From Streptomyces rubiginosohelvolus (GTDB taxonomy: Bacteria; Actinomycetota; Actinomycetes; Streptomycetales; Streptomycetaceae), in contig NZ_BMTW01000005.1 of NCBI RefSeq assembly GCF_014649875.1, forward strand, positions 104,456-168,455: DNA of 64,000 bases, written 5' to 3'. A program made the translations under genes and the position numbers. The stretch's first letter is position 1. The number at the start of each line of letters is the position of its first letter. This document shows positions 17,152 to 26,328 of this stretch, in pieces. The notes below the pieces were generated by a model that saw only the letters and a list, made by a program, of their open reading frames with translations, searched no databases and was not told the DNA's origin.

Positions 17152-18143
17152 TTCCCCTCGGTGTCGTTGCTGCCCGGCTTGTTCCAGGTCTCGCCCCAGC
17201 CGGCCCCCACCGCGGGGGGTTCGGCCGCCGGATCCCGGTCCGAATGTGCGTGGTACTCCACCGAGCCGGCGGTCATCTGCATGAACGCCTCCTCCAGCGA
17301 GGCCCGCTGGGAGCTCAGCTCGTGCAGCACCACCTGGTGCCGGGCCGCCAGCTCGCCCAGCTCCTCGGTGGTGGCGCCGTCGATCTCCAGGACGCCGCCC
17401 GCCGTCTCGACGGCGGTGAAGCCCTCCTGGTGCAGCACGTCCCGCAGCCGCTCGAACTGCGGTGAGCGCAGCCGCGTGTAGCTGCGGGAGTTCTCCTGGA
17501 TGAAGTCCGCCATCGAGGTGTCGGCGAGCAGCTTGCCCTGGCCGATCACGATCAAATGGTCGGCGGTCAGCGCCATTTCACTCATCAGGTGCGACGAGAC
17601 GAAGATCGTCCGGCCCTCCGACGCGAGCGCCTTCATCAGATTGCGGATCCAGTGGATGCCCTCCGGGTCCAGTCCGTTGACCGGCTCGTCGAACATCAGG
17701 ATCTCGGGGTCGCCCAGCAACGCGGAGGCGATACCGAGCCGCTGGCCCATACCGAGGGAGAACCCCTTGGACTTCTTCTTCGCGACCGCGCTCAGCCCGA
17801 CCATGTCGAGCACCTCGTCGACCCGGCCGCTCGGGATGCGGTTGCTCTGCGCCAGGCACAGCAGGTTGTTGTACGCGCTGCGGCCGCCGTGCATCGCCTT
17901 GGCGTCGAGGAGCGCCCCGATGTACTTCAGCGGTTCCTGGAGGTCGCGGTAGTGCTTGCCGTCGATGCGCACCGTACCGCTGGTGGGGTTGTCGAGATCG
18001 AGCATCATCCGCATGGTCGTCGACTTGCCCGCGCCGTTGGGGCCGAGAAAGCCCGTCACGATGCCCGGCCTGACCTGAAACGACAGATGATCGACGGCGA
18101 CCTTGCTGCCGAACCGTTTGGTGAGTCCCTCGAGCTCGATCAT
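17148..18143 (-). CDS. ABC transporter ATP-binding protein (paralogue B)
   Basis: A 331-residue ATPase with Walker A GPNGAGKST, signature FSLGMGQRLGIA, Walker B ILMFDEPVNGLDPEG and SSHLMSEM. It aligns along its whole length with the ATPase at 15069 but has a shorter acidic tail (DRDPAAEPPAVGAG). ATG 18143 begins MIELEGLTKRFG as in the paralogue; a GTG two codons upstream is an alternative and neither has a ribosome binding site. This is the first gene of the four-gene ABC block. Its start is separated from filP by only 80 bp, so it is unlikely to share regulation with the cytoskeletal genes except by read-through. Confidence 0.91.
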   Translation of the reverse strand: MIELEGLTKRFGSKVAVDHLSFQVRPGIVTGFLGPNGAGKSTTMRMMLDLDNPTSGTVRIDGKHYRDLQEPLKYIGALLDAKAMHGGRSAYNNLLCLAQSNRIPSGRVDEVLDMVGLSAVAKKKSKGFSLGMGQRLGIASALLGDPEILMFDEPVNGLDPEGIHWIRNLMKALASEGRTIFVSSHLMSEMALTADHLIVIGQGKLLADTSMADFIQENSRSYTRLRSPQFERLRDVLHQEGFTAVETAGGVLEIDGATTEELGELAARHQVVLHELSSQRASLEEAFMQMTAGSVEYHAHSDRDPAAEPPAVGAGWGETWNKPGSNDTEGK

Positions 18144-18226
18144 GCGCACACGCTAGAACGCCAGAGCGCCCGGCGCCACCACAAAGGCGGAACCGGGCGC
18201 ACACGGGGGTACGGCGCTGCTGGGGG

Positions 18227-19165
18227 TCAGCGGCTCTGCTGGGCCGGGACACCGCGGGTCGCGGGCTCGTCCTCCACCGGGGTGCCGGCGGCGGCCACGG
18301 CGGCGCCGGTCAGCGTCGCCAGCATCTCGCGGACGTTGGTCAGCTGCGCGTTGATCGAGTCGCGGCGGTTGGTGAGCGCCGCCAGCTCGCGCTCCGATTC
18401 GCTGCGGATCCGGTCGGCCTTGGCGTTGGCGTCGGCGACGATGTCCTCGGCCTGGCGCTGGGCGGTCTCCACCGTCTGGCGGGCCCGGCGCTCGGCGTCC
18501 GTGCGGAGCTTCTCGGCCTCCAGGCGGAGCTGCTCGGCGCGGTGCTCGATCTCGGCGAGACGCTTCTCGGCCTTGGCCTGGCGGGAGGCGAGGTCGCGCT
18601 CCGACTGCTCGCGGCGCTTGGCGAGGTTGGTCTCGAAGTCGGCCGCGGCCTGGGCGGCCTTGGCGCGGGTCTCCTCGAAGAGGGCGTCGGCCTCCTCACG
18701 CTTCTGCTGGGCGTCCTTCTGGGCGTCGGAGCGGAGCGTGTTCGCCTCGCCCTGGGCCTTCTCGACGATGCGGACGCCCTCGTCCTCGGCCTTCGCCTTG
18801 CGCTCGGCGGCGAACGACTCGGCGTCGTTGCGCACCTGCTGGGCGGCGGACTCGGCGAGCTCACGGTGCTGCTCGGCGGCCCGGCGGGCCTCCTCGCGCA
18901 GGTCCTTCGCCTCTTCCTCGGCGAGGCGGAGAATCTTCTCGACACGGGCGCCGAGACCGGCGTACGACGGCTCGGCGTCGTTTACCTGGGCCTGGGCGTT
19001 CTGCGTCTCGAGGTGCAGCTCCTCGATGCGCTTTTCCAGAGAGGTGATTCGGGCCAGGGCACTGTCACGGTCCGCGATGAGCTTGGCGATGCGGTCGTCC
19101 ACCTGACCGCGGTCGTAGCCACGGCGCACGTGCTCGAAGCCGAAGGGGGAGGAAGGGTCACTCAT
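18227..19165 (-). CDS. filP: FilP, intermediate-filament-like coiled-coil protein
   Basis: FilP forms cytoplasmic filaments behind growing hyphal tips and supports cell stiffness and polar growth with DivIVA and Scy. The 312-residue length is close to that of S. coelicolor FilP. Residues 1-40 (FGFEHVRRGYDRGQVDDRIAKLIADRDSAL) resemble the DivIVA-type N-terminus. Residues of about 40-290 are one long coiled coil rich in Ala, Glu, Arg and Gln. A short loose tail ends the protein (TPVEDEPATRGVPAQQSR). ATG 19165 has AGGAAC upstream; the 18 extra upstream codons are not family-like. It lies downstream of scy on the same strand with 185 bp between, which may contain its own promoter. Confidence 0.95.
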   Translation of the reverse strand: MSDPSSPFGFEHVRRGYDRGQVDDRIAKLIADRDSALARITSLEKRIEELHLETQNAQAQVNDAEPSYAGLGARVEKILRLAEEEAKDLREEARRAAEQHRELAESAAQQVRNDAESFAAERKAKAEDEGVRIVEKAQGEANTLRSDAQKDAQQKREEADALFEETRAKAAQAAADFETNLAKRREQSERDLASRQAKAEKRLAEIEHRAEQLRLEAEKLRTDAERRARQTVETAQRQAEDIVADANAKADRIRSESERELAALTNRRDSINAQLTNVREMLATLTGAAVAAAGTPVEDEPATRGVPAQQSR

Positions 19166-19349
19166 GGGGTTCCTGTCGAATGAGACCGGTGAGGTGATAG
19201 AGGGAATCCTAGGGGCCATTGCGGCGTGTCAACGTGAAGATGCCGGTTTGATCTGGAGAATGACACCCCTTTTGAGTGGCTGACCCCCGGAGTGCTTGCC
19301 ACTCGAAGGCTTGAATGTCCATGACGAAGCACGGCGCACCGCGGACCGG

Positions 19350-22300
19350 TCACCGCTCGGACGACTTGCCCCCCGACCGTGTGCCCGCCGCCGCTGGAGC
19401 CTTGGCGCCTCCCGCGGAACCACCGGCCGGTTTCCCGCCCCCGCCCGGAGTCTCGAAACCTTCCAACGCTTCCAGCACGTCCTGGACACGGGAGATCTCC
19501 GCATTGATGTCCTCGCGCCTGCGCACCAGGACGTCCAGCTCGCGCTTGCCCTCGTCGACCGTGGCCTCGGCCTCGGCCTGGGCGTCGGCCTTCAGCTTCT
19601 CCGCCTCGCGGATCAGCCCGGCCTTCTTGGTCTCCGCCTCCTTCAGCAGCGACTCGGCCCGTTTCACCGCGGCGATACGGACCTTGCTCGCCTCCGAATT
19701 GGCCTCCGCCATCAGCTCCTTGGCCTTCGCCTCGGCCTCGTCGCGCTGCTCGGTCGCCGCCTTCATCAGATGGTCGACGCGCTCTCCCGCGGTCTTCATC
19801 TGCTCGGACGTCTCCCGGCGGGCCCGCTCGTGCATCTCCTCGATCTCGCTCTCCAGCCGGGCCCGCAGCTCCTCGGCCCGCTCCCGGATCTGCGTCGCGT
19901 CACGCCGGGCGCCGACCAGCAGTTCGTCGGCGTCGGCACGGGCGCGCTCCACCAGGGTGTTGCCCTCGACGGTCGCCTCCGAGGTGATCCGCTGGGCCTC
20001 CGTGCGGGCCGCGCCGACCATCGTGTCGGACTGTGTCTCGGCCTCGGTGGCCGTACGCAGCGCCTCTTCCCGGGCCTTGTTGATGAGCTGGTCCGCCTGC
20101 TCGGCCGCGTCCGCCCGGCGTTTGGCCGCCGCCTCGCGCGCCTCGTCCAGCAGCCGGTCCGCCTCCTCGCGGGCCGACGAGCGCAGCTCCTCCGCCGCCG
20201 ACTCCGCCTCGGCGCGCAGCCGTTCGGCCTCCTCGTGGGCGCGGGCCGCGTGCTCCTGCGCGGAGCCGAGCCGCTCGGCCGCCTCCGTGCGCAGCCGCTC
20301 GGACTCGGCGGTGGCCTCGGCCAGCATTCGGTCCGCCTTCTCGGTGGACTCGCTGCGGCGGCGGTTGGCCTCCGTGGTGGCCTCGACGACGAGCTGCTCG
20401 GCGGCCTGGGCGGCCTCGTTGCGGATGCGTTCGCTCTCGGTGGTCGACTCGCCGATCAGCCGGTCCGACTGGGCCGCCGCCTCGGAACGGATCCGGTTGG
20501 CATCCTGCCGGGCCTCGGCACGGGCGCGCGAGGCGTCCTGCTCCGCCGACGCCAGCGCGTCGGACCCCTCGGTGCGCATCCGCTGGCTGTACTCGGAGGC
20601 GTCCGCGCGCAGCCGCTCCGACTCGGTGATCGCCTCGGAGACCGTCCGCTCGGCCAGCGCCTTCGCGGCCTCGGTCTCCTCGTGCGCCTCCTGCCGGAGC
20701 CGGCCCGACTCCTCGTTCGCCTCCCGGCGCAGCCGGACCGCGTCCTCCGAGGCCCGCTCCCGCTCGGCGTGCGCGTCGGCGCGGACCCGGTCCGCCTCCT
20801 CCTGCGCCTCGGTACGGGTGCGCTCCGCGGCGTGCTCCGCCGCCGAACGCAGGCCGGTGATCTCCTCCTCGGCCTGCTCGTGCAGACCCGAGACGGAGTC
20901 CCGTACCTGCTGGGCGGTCTGCTCGGCCGCCGCGACCAGCTCGGTCGCCCGGGCGTCCGCCTCCTCGACCAGTCGGTGCGCCTCGGCCTCCGCGTCCTCG
21001 ACCCGCTTACGGGCGGAGGCGAGCAGCTCCTCGCTCTGCTCGCGGGCCCGCTCACGCTCCTGCTCCGCCTCGGACCGGGCGGCGCCGAGGGTCTCCTCGG
21101 CCTCCCGGCGGCGACGGGTCGCCTCCTCCTGGGCGGCGGCCAGCGCCTCGGCGGCCTCGGCCCCGACCCGCTCGGCGGCGGCCGCGGCCTCCGCGCGCAC
21201 CCGGCCGGCGCTCTCCTGCGCCTCGGACTTGAGCCGCTCCGCCTCGGCGGCCGCTTCGCTCCGCAGCCGTACGGCGACGTTCTCGCCCTCGGCCCGGGAC
21301 TGAGCGGCGTCCGCGGCGGCCTCGTCGCGCAGCCGCTCGGCCTCCGTCTCGGCCTGCTCGGTCAGCGCGCGCTGCCGCTCGGCGGCCTCCGCGCGCAGCC
21401 GCTCCGACTCCTCGTTCGTCTCGCGGCGGATCCGCTCGGCCTCGGTACGGGCCTCGCCCAGCGCCTCCTCGGCGGCCGCGAGCTTCGCCTCGGCCTCGGT
21501 GTGCAGCCGGGTCAGCTCGTCGGCGGCCTCGGCCTGCCGGGCGGCTACGCCGCGCTCGGTCTCCTCGCGCAGCTCGGCCGCCGCAGCCTCCGCGGCCGCC
21601 GTGACGGCCGCCGCCTGCTCCTCGGCCTCGGCCCGCAGCGCGTCGGCCTCGGTCCGGGTGCGCTCCAGCGTCTCCTCGGCCTGCTTGCGCAGGGTCGCGG
21701 CCCGCTCGGCGGCCTCGGTGCGGATGCGCTCGCTCTCGCCGTTCGCCTTGGCGCGCAGCTCGTCGGCGTCGGAGCGGGCCTTGGTCAGCAGCTCCTCGGC
21801 GGTGCGGGCGCCCTCCTCCAGCTGCTGGACCGCCTCGCGGCGGGCCTCGCCCCGGATCCGCTCGCCCTCGGCGACCGCCTCGGAGCGCAGCTGCTCGGCC
21901 TCGCCGCGCAGTCGCCGGGCCTCCTCCTGGAGCTCGACCGTCTTGGCCCGGTACTCCTTGGTGTCGTCCTTGGCCGCGCCCTTGAGCTCGTCGGCCTGCT
22001 CGGCCGCCTCGCCGCGCAGCCGGTCCGCCTCGGCCTCCGCCTCACGGCGGATCCGCTCGGCCTCCTCGCGCGCCGCCTTCGTCGTCGACTGCGCGTCCTC
22101 GGAGGCCTTGGTGAGCACCTCCTCGGCGCTGCGGGCCGCCTTCGCCAGCTGGGCGGCGGCGTCCTCGGCAGCCGCCGTACCGGCCTTCTCGGTGGCCTCG
22201 GCGACCAGCCGCTCCGCCTCGGCACGGGCGTCGGCGAGGGCCTGCTCGGCCTCCTCCTTCAGCGCCTCGGTGCTCTTGGTGGCCTCGCCGACCAGCCGGG

Positions 22301-23243
22301 CGATCTCCGACTTGGCCGTACGGGTGCGCTGTTCGTTCTGCGACTCGGCGGCGGCCAGTTGCTTGGCGGCGGCCTCCTTCGCCTCGGCGAGGACCTTCTC
22401 GGCCTCCAGGCGGGATTCGCGCAGCCGGGTCTCCGCCTCCGCGAGACGCTGCTCGGCGGCGCGGTTCAGCTCGGCGGTCTGCTGGCGGGCCTGGTCGGTC
22501 TCCGCGGTCGTGCTGGAGCGCAGCTGCTCCGCGTGGCTGGTGGCCTCCTGCGCCTGGGCGGAGGCGGCCCCGAGCAGCCGCTCGGCGTCCTTGCGGGCGC
22601 GCAGCAGGATCGCTTCCGCTTCGGCCCGGGCGGTCTCGGCCTCCGAGCCGGTCCGCCGACGGGTCTCCTCCGCCAGCCGGGCGGACTCGTCGCGGGCGGC
22701 GGCCAGCGCCTGCTCGGCCTCGGCGCGGGACTCCTCCAGCAGCCGGCGAGCCTGCGACTCGGTGCGGGCGCGGAGCTGTTCGGCCCAGGCGACGTTCTCG
22801 TTGACATGCGATTCGACGGTCTGGCGGCGCTCCGCCAGCTCCTGGTCGAGCCGCTGCCTTCGCTGGACGGCCTCGGTGTGCAACTCGGCCTGGAGGCGCG
22901 CCTGGTGCTCGGCGTGCTCCTGCAGGATCCGCTGCGTCTGGGCCCGGGCCTCGCGCAGCTCGCGCTCGGCGTCGCTGCGCATCTGCTCGGCCTGGGCCTG
23001 CGCGTTCCGCAGCATCTGCTCGGCCTGGTAGCCGATGTCCGCGCTGTCGTAGGCGGGACGGGTGGCGAGATTGCGCCTGGCCTCGTGCAGCTTGGCACGC
23101 AAGACCTCGACCTGGTAACCGAGGTCCTCGGCGTGCTGGACGGCCTTCTCCCGGTCGGTCTTCAGCCGGTCCATCTCGGCTTCGAACCGCGAGAGATGGT
23201 CGTCTTCAGCTCGGTGGCTCTCCTGGCGTTCGTAGCCCCGCAC
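19350..23243 (-). CDS. scy: Scy, giant coiled-coil polarity scaffold
   Basis: Scy is the tip-organising scaffold that with DivIVA and FilP forms the polarisome of Streptomyces hyphae. At 1297 residues it is almost entirely coiled coil. Residues 1-75 carry a short heptad region (SRFEAEMDRLKTDREKAVQHAEDLGYQVEVLRAKL). Residues of about 75-1250 repeat units such as AEEAERLRAEA, ESERIRTEAAER and SDRLIGESTTESERIR, which fits the 51-residue non-heptad periodicity described for Scy/FilP proteins. The last 40 residues are Gly/Ala/Lys-rich (GGGGKPAGGSAGGAKAPAAAG) and probably disordered. The unusual base composition makes long open frames on the opposite strand, which are not genes. Confidence 0.96.
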   Translation of the reverse strand: MRGYERQESHRAEDDHLSRFEAEMDRLKTDREKAVQHAEDLGYQVEVLRAKLHEARRNLATRPAYDSADIGYQAEQMLRNAQAQAEQMRSDAERELREARAQTQRILQEHAEHQARLQAELHTEAVQRRQRLDQELAERRQTVESHVNENVAWAEQLRARTESQARRLLEESRAEAEQALAAARDESARLAEETRRRTGSEAETARAEAEAILLRARKDAERLLGAASAQAQEATSHAEQLRSSTTAETDQARQQTAELNRAAEQRLAEAETRLRESRLEAEKVLAEAKEAAAKQLAAAESQNEQRTRTAKSEIARLVGEATKSTEALKEEAEQALADARAEAERLVAEATEKAGTAAAEDAAAQLAKAARSAEEVLTKASEDAQSTTKAAREEAERIRREAEAEADRLRGEAAEQADELKGAAKDDTKEYRAKTVELQEEARRLRGEAEQLRSEAVAEGERIRGEARREAVQQLEEGARTAEELLTKARSDADELRAKANGESERIRTEAAERAATLRKQAEETLERTRTEADALRAEAEEQAAAVTAAAEAAAAELREETERGVAARQAEAADELTRLHTEAEAKLAAAEEALGEARTEAERIRRETNEESERLRAEAAERQRALTEQAETEAERLRDEAAADAAQSRAEGENVAVRLRSEAAAEAERLKSEAQESAGRVRAEAAAAAERVGAEAAEALAAAQEEATRRRREAEETLGAARSEAEQERERAREQSEELLASARKRVEDAEAEAHRLVEEADARATELVAAAEQTAQQVRDSVSGLHEQAEEEITGLRSAAEHAAERTRTEAQEEADRVRADAHAERERASEDAVRLRREANEESGRLRQEAHEETEAAKALAERTVSEAITESERLRADASEYSQRMRTEGSDALASAEQDASRARAEARQDANRIRSEAAAQSDRLIGESTTESERIRNEAAQAAEQLVVEATTEANRRRSESTEKADRMLAEATAESERLRTEAAERLGSAQEHAARAHEEAERLRAEAESAAEELRSSAREEADRLLDEAREAAAKRRADAAEQADQLINKAREEALRTATEAETQSDTMVGAARTEAQRITSEATVEGNTLVERARADADELLVGARRDATQIRERAEELRARLESEIEEMHERARRETSEQMKTAGERVDHLMKAATEQRDEAEAKAKELMAEANSEASKVRIAAVKRAESLLKEAETKKAGLIREAEKLKADAQAEAEATVDEGKRELDVLVRRREDINAEISRVQDVLEALEGFETPGGGGKPAGGSAGGAKAPAAAGTRSGGKSSER

Positions 23244-23443
23244 TGCGCGGTCCCATCCTTCCCCGAGCTCTCAACTTCTGCGAGCAGGGGAGACCCCAAC
23301 CCTGGTCGTGACTCTGCACACGGGGGGCTCGCCGACGAGCGGTCCCCCGGGGAATGGTGACAGACAAACGACGAGGACGCGGTACGGCCCCGACCCGGCC
23401 CCGGCCCGGAACCGCCCACTCTACCGGGCCGGGTATGCGGCGG

Positions 23444-23872
23444 TCAGTGGTCCGCCCGGCTCGTGACCAGTTCGGTGAGGACACCGTGGCAGTCCTTGGG
23501 GTGCAGGAACGTGATCCGGGACCCCATGGACCCCGTCCTGGGCTCGTCGTACAGCACCCGGACGCCCTTCTCGCGGATGTCCGCGGCGTCCCCGTCCACA
23601 TCCTCCGTACCGAAGGCGATGTGGTGCACGCCCTCCCCGTTCTTCGCCAGCCACTTGCCCACGGCGGAGTCCTCGCGGGTGGGCTCCAGCAGCTGGAGGT
23701 ACGAGGCCCCGCCGTCCGACGTCTCGTTGATCTTGAGCATGGCCTCGCGGACCCCCTGCTCCTCGTTGACCTCGGAGTGGAACACCTCGAAGCCGTACGT
23801 GGCACGGTAGAACTCGACCGTCTTGTCCAGGTCGAAACAGGCGATCCCGATGTGATCGATTCGCGTCAGCAT
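23444..23872 (-). CDS. mce: Methylmalonyl-CoA epimerase
   Basis: This enzyme interconverts (2S)- and (2R)-methylmalonyl-CoA, linking propionyl-CoA carboxylation to the B12-dependent mutase. The 142 residues form a vicinal oxygen chelate fold. Metal ligands are visible as His in MLTRIDHIGIACFDL, His in GEGVHHIAFGTEDVDG and Glu in the C-terminal GVLTELV strand. YLQLLEPTREDSAVGKWLAKNG is a family signature. ATG 23872 gives the conserved N-terminus; the upstream in-frame extension is not conserved. It is divergent from the thiolase, with meaB beyond. The three form a conserved Streptomyces neighbourhood for propionyl-CoA and C4 acyl-CoA flux. Confidence 0.95.
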   Translation of the reverse strand: MLTRIDHIGIACFDLDKTVEFYRATYGFEVFHSEVNEEQGVREAMLKINETSDGGASYLQLLEPTREDSAVGKWLAKNGEGVHHIAFGTEDVDGDAADIREKGVRVLYDEPRTGSMGSRITFLHPKDCHGVLTELVTSRADH

Positions 23873-24017
23873 GGATTCAGCATGGAGTGACCGCGGCCCT
23901 CCCGCCATGGTTACGCAACGTGCGCGCCGTCACACCGGTAGCCGGATGACGGGCGGGGGAGTGCTCAGTACATTCAGGTAAACCCTCGTTCACATCCGAT
24001 CCCAAGGGGCCGTGCCC

Positions 24018-25223
24018 ATGCCAGCAACGACCGGTACCACCACCTCAGTGATCGTCGCGGGCGCCCGGACGCCCATGGGCCGTCTCCTCGGCTCCCTGAA
24101 GAGCTTCTCCGCGGCCGACCTCGGCGGCGTCGCGATCAAGGCGGCCCTGGACCGGGCCGGCATCGGCGGTGACCAGGTCCAGTACGTGATCATGGGCCAG
24201 GTGCTCACGGCCGGCGCGGGCCAGATCCCCGCCCGGCAGGCCGCGATCAAGGCCGGCATCCCGATGAACGTCCCCGCGCTCACCGTCAACAAGGTGTGTC
24301 TGTCCGGGCTCGACGCCATCGCGCTGGCCGACCAGCTCATCCGCGCCGGGGAGTTCGACGTGGTGGTCGCGGGTGGCCAGGAGTCCATGACCAACGCCCC
24401 GCACCTGCTCCCCAAGTCCCGCGAGGGCTACAAGTACGGCGCGATCGAGATGCTGGACTCGATGGCGTACGACGGTCTCACCGACGCCCACGAGAACATC
24501 CCCATGGGCGAGTCCACCGAGAAGCACAACGGGCGTCTCGGGCTCGACCGCGCCGCCCAGGACGAGATCGGCGCGCTCTCCCACCAGCGGGCCGCCGCCG
24601 CCCAGAAGAACGGCGTCTTCGAGGCGGAGATCACCCCGGTCGAGATCCCGCAGCGCAAGGGCGACCCGGTCCTGTTCTCCCAGGACGAGGGCATCCGCGC
24701 CGAGACGACCGTGGAGACCCTCGGCAAGCTGCGCCCCGCCTTCGCCAAGGACGGCACGATCACCGCGGGCACCTCCTCGCAGATCTCCGACGGCGCCGCC
24801 GCGGTCGTCGTGATGAGCAAGGCCAGGGCCGAGGAGCTGGGCCTCGACTGGATCGCCGAGATCGGCGCCCACGGAAACGTCGCGGGCCCCGACAACTCCC
24901 TCCAGTCGCAGCCCTCCAACGCGATTCTGCACGCTCTGAAGAAGGACGGCCTGACCGTCGACGACCTCGACCTGATCGAGATCAACGAGGCGTTCGCGGC
25001 CGTCGCCGTCCAGTCCATGAAGGACCTGGGCGTCACCTCGGACAAGGTCAACGTCAACGGCGGGGCGATCGCGCTCGGTCACCCCATCGGGATGTCCGGC
25101 GCCCGGGTCGTCCTGCACCTGGCCCTGGAGCTCAAGCGGCGCGGCGGCGGCACGGGCGCGGCTGCGCTGTGCGGCGGCGGCGGTCAGGGCGACGCGTTGA
25201 TCATCCGCGTCCCGGGCAAGTAA
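24018..25223 (+). CDS. Acetyl-CoA C-acetyltransferase (thiolase)
   Basis: A 401-residue thiolase that condenses or cleaves acetoacetyl-CoA. The nucleophile is Cys94 in [11 protein letters not shown]. The other catalytic elements are INEAFA (about 335), [16 protein letters not shown] (His) and [11 protein letters not shown] (second Cys). The length matches the biosynthetic/degradative thiolase family. ATG 24018 was preferred over GTG 24012 because AAGGGG then lies at an 8-base spacing. The gene is separated by 36-42 bp from meaB and very probably co-transcribed with it. It feeds acetoacetyl-CoA to the 3-hydroxybutyryl-CoA dehydrogenase at 6888. Confidence 0.94.
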   Translation: MPATTGTTTSVIVAGARTPMGRLLGSLKSFSAADLGGVAIKAALDRAGIGGDQVQYVIMGQVLTAGAGQIPARQAAIKAGIPMNVPALTVNKVCLSGLDAIALADQLIRAGEFDVVVAGGQESMTNAPHLLPKSREGYKYGAIEMLDSMAYDGLTDAHENIPMGESTEKHNGRLGLDRAAQDEIGALSHQRAAAAQKNGVFEAEITPVEIPQRKGDPVLFSQDEGIRAETTVETLGKLRPAFAKDGTITAGTSSQISDGAAAVVVMSKARAEELGLDWIAEIGAHGNVAGPDNSLQSQPSNAILHALKKDGLTVDDLDLIEINEAFAAVAVQSMKDLGVTSDKVNVNGGAIALGHPIGMSGARVVLHLALELKRRGGGTGAAALCGGGGQGDALIIRVPGK

Positions 25224-25265
25224 CACCGTAGCGACACGAGGCAAGGCGAGAACGGAGCGGTGAAC

Positions 25266-26228
25266 GTGGACGTGGACGTCCCCACGCTGGTCGAGCAGGC
25301 GCGAGCAGGCAGGCCGCGTGCGGTGGCCCGGCTGATCTCGCTGGTGGAGGGGGCGTCCCCGCAGCTCCGTGAGGTGATGGCGGCGCTGGCCCCGCTGGCG
25401 GGCCATGCGTACGTCATCGGCCTGACGGGCTCGCCGGGCGTCGGCAAGTCCACTTCCACATCCGCCCTGGTCTCCGCCTACCGCCGGGCGGGCAAGCGGG
25501 TCGGCGTCCTCGCCGTCGACCCGTCCTCGCCGTTCTCCGGCGGGGCGCTGCTGGGCGACCGGGTCCGGATGTCGGACCACGCATCCGACCCGGGCGTCTA
25601 CATCCGCTCCATGGCGACCCGGGGCCACCTCGGCGGCCTCGCCTGGGCCGCCCCGCAGGCCATCCGCGTCCTCGACGCGGCGGGCTGCGACGTGGTCCTC
25701 GTCGAGACGGTCGGCGTCGGCCAGTCCGAGGTGGAGATCGCGTCCCAGGCCGACACCTCCGTCGTGCTGCTCGCCCCGGGCATGGGCGACGGCATCCAGG
25801 CGGCGAAGGCCGGAATCCTGGAGATCGGCGATGTGTACGTGGTCAACAAGGCCGATCGCGACGGCGCCGACGCCACCGCCCGCGAGCTGAACCACATGCT
25901 GGGCCTGGGCGAGTCCCGGGGCCCCGGCGACTGGCGCCCCCCGATCGTGAAGACGGTCGCGGCCCGGGGCCAGGGCACGGACGAGGTCGTCGAGGCCCTG
26001 GAGAAGCACCGCGCCTGGATGGAGGAGCACGGCGTCCTGGCCGAACGCCGCACCGCCCGCGCCGCCCACGAGGTGGAGTCGATCGCGGTCACCGCGCTCC
26101 GCGAGAAGATCGCGGACCTGCGCGGCGACCGCCGCCTGCACGCCCTGGCGGAGCGGATCGTGGCGGGCAGCCTCGACCCGTACGCGGCGGCGGACGAGCT
26201 GGTGGCGGGGCTGACGGAGGGCTCCTGA
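25266..26228 (+). CDS. meaB: MeaB/ArgK-type GTPase, chaperone of B12-dependent acyl-CoA mutases
   Basis: MeaB proteins use GTP hydrolysis to gate adenosylcobalamin loading and to protect and reactivate methylmalonyl-CoA-type mutases. The protein (320 residues) has Walker A GSPGVGKS at 55-62, VGVLAVDPSSPFSGGALLGDR (switch region), VETVGVGQSE (G3) and VVNKADRDGAD (NKxD, G4). The C-terminal helices mediate dimerisation. GTG 25266 is favoured because GGAG lies at a normal distance; GTG 25260 is an equally plausible in-frame start. It follows the thiolase directly and ends at a strong terminator. Its likely clients are methylmalonyl-CoA mutase encoded elsewhere and possibly IcmA at 41632. Confidence 0.95.
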   Translation: MDVDVPTLVEQARAGRPRAVARLISLVEGASPQLREVMAALAPLAGHAYVIGLTGSPGVGKSTSTSALVSAYRRAGKRVGVLAVDPSSPFSGGALLGDRVRMSDHASDPGVYIRSMATRGHLGGLAWAAPQAIRVLDAAGCDVVLVETVGVGQSEVEIASQADTSVVLLAPGMGDGIQAAKAGILEIGDVYVVNKADRDGADATARELNHMLGLGESRGPGDWRPPIVKTVAARGQGTDEVVEALEKHRAWMEEHGVLAERRTARAAHEVESIAVTALREKIADLRGDRRLHALAERIVAGSLDPYAAADELVAGLTEGS

Positions 26229-26244
26229 GCGCCTGAGCGAGCGG

Positions 26245-26288
26245 AGAAGGCCCCCGGAGCGGCGTGTGTGCCGCTCCGGGGGCCTTCT
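26245..26288. terminator. Hairpin terminator between meaB and the PepSY gene
   Basis: A perfect 19-bp inverted repeat (26245-26263 and 26270-26288) with the loop GTGTGT sits 17 bp after the meaB stop. It lies 40 bp beyond the end of the convergent PepSY gene, so it can serve both strands. Confidence 0.9.
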
Positions 26289-26328
26289 GGCGTACGGGGC
26301 CGGTTACGGGGCCGTGTACGGGCTCCCG

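Noticed and set aside
19296..23360. A 1354-codon open frame on the plus strand, opposite scy
   Set aside because: It is an artefact of the Ala/Glu/Arg-rich, GC-biased scy gene. The translation is Leu/Gly/Arg repeats with no domain, and the minus strand has the well-known Scy protein.
24045..26141. A 698-codon minus-strand frame opposite the thiolase and meaB
   Set aside because: It has no domain content; both plus-strand genes are unmistakable.
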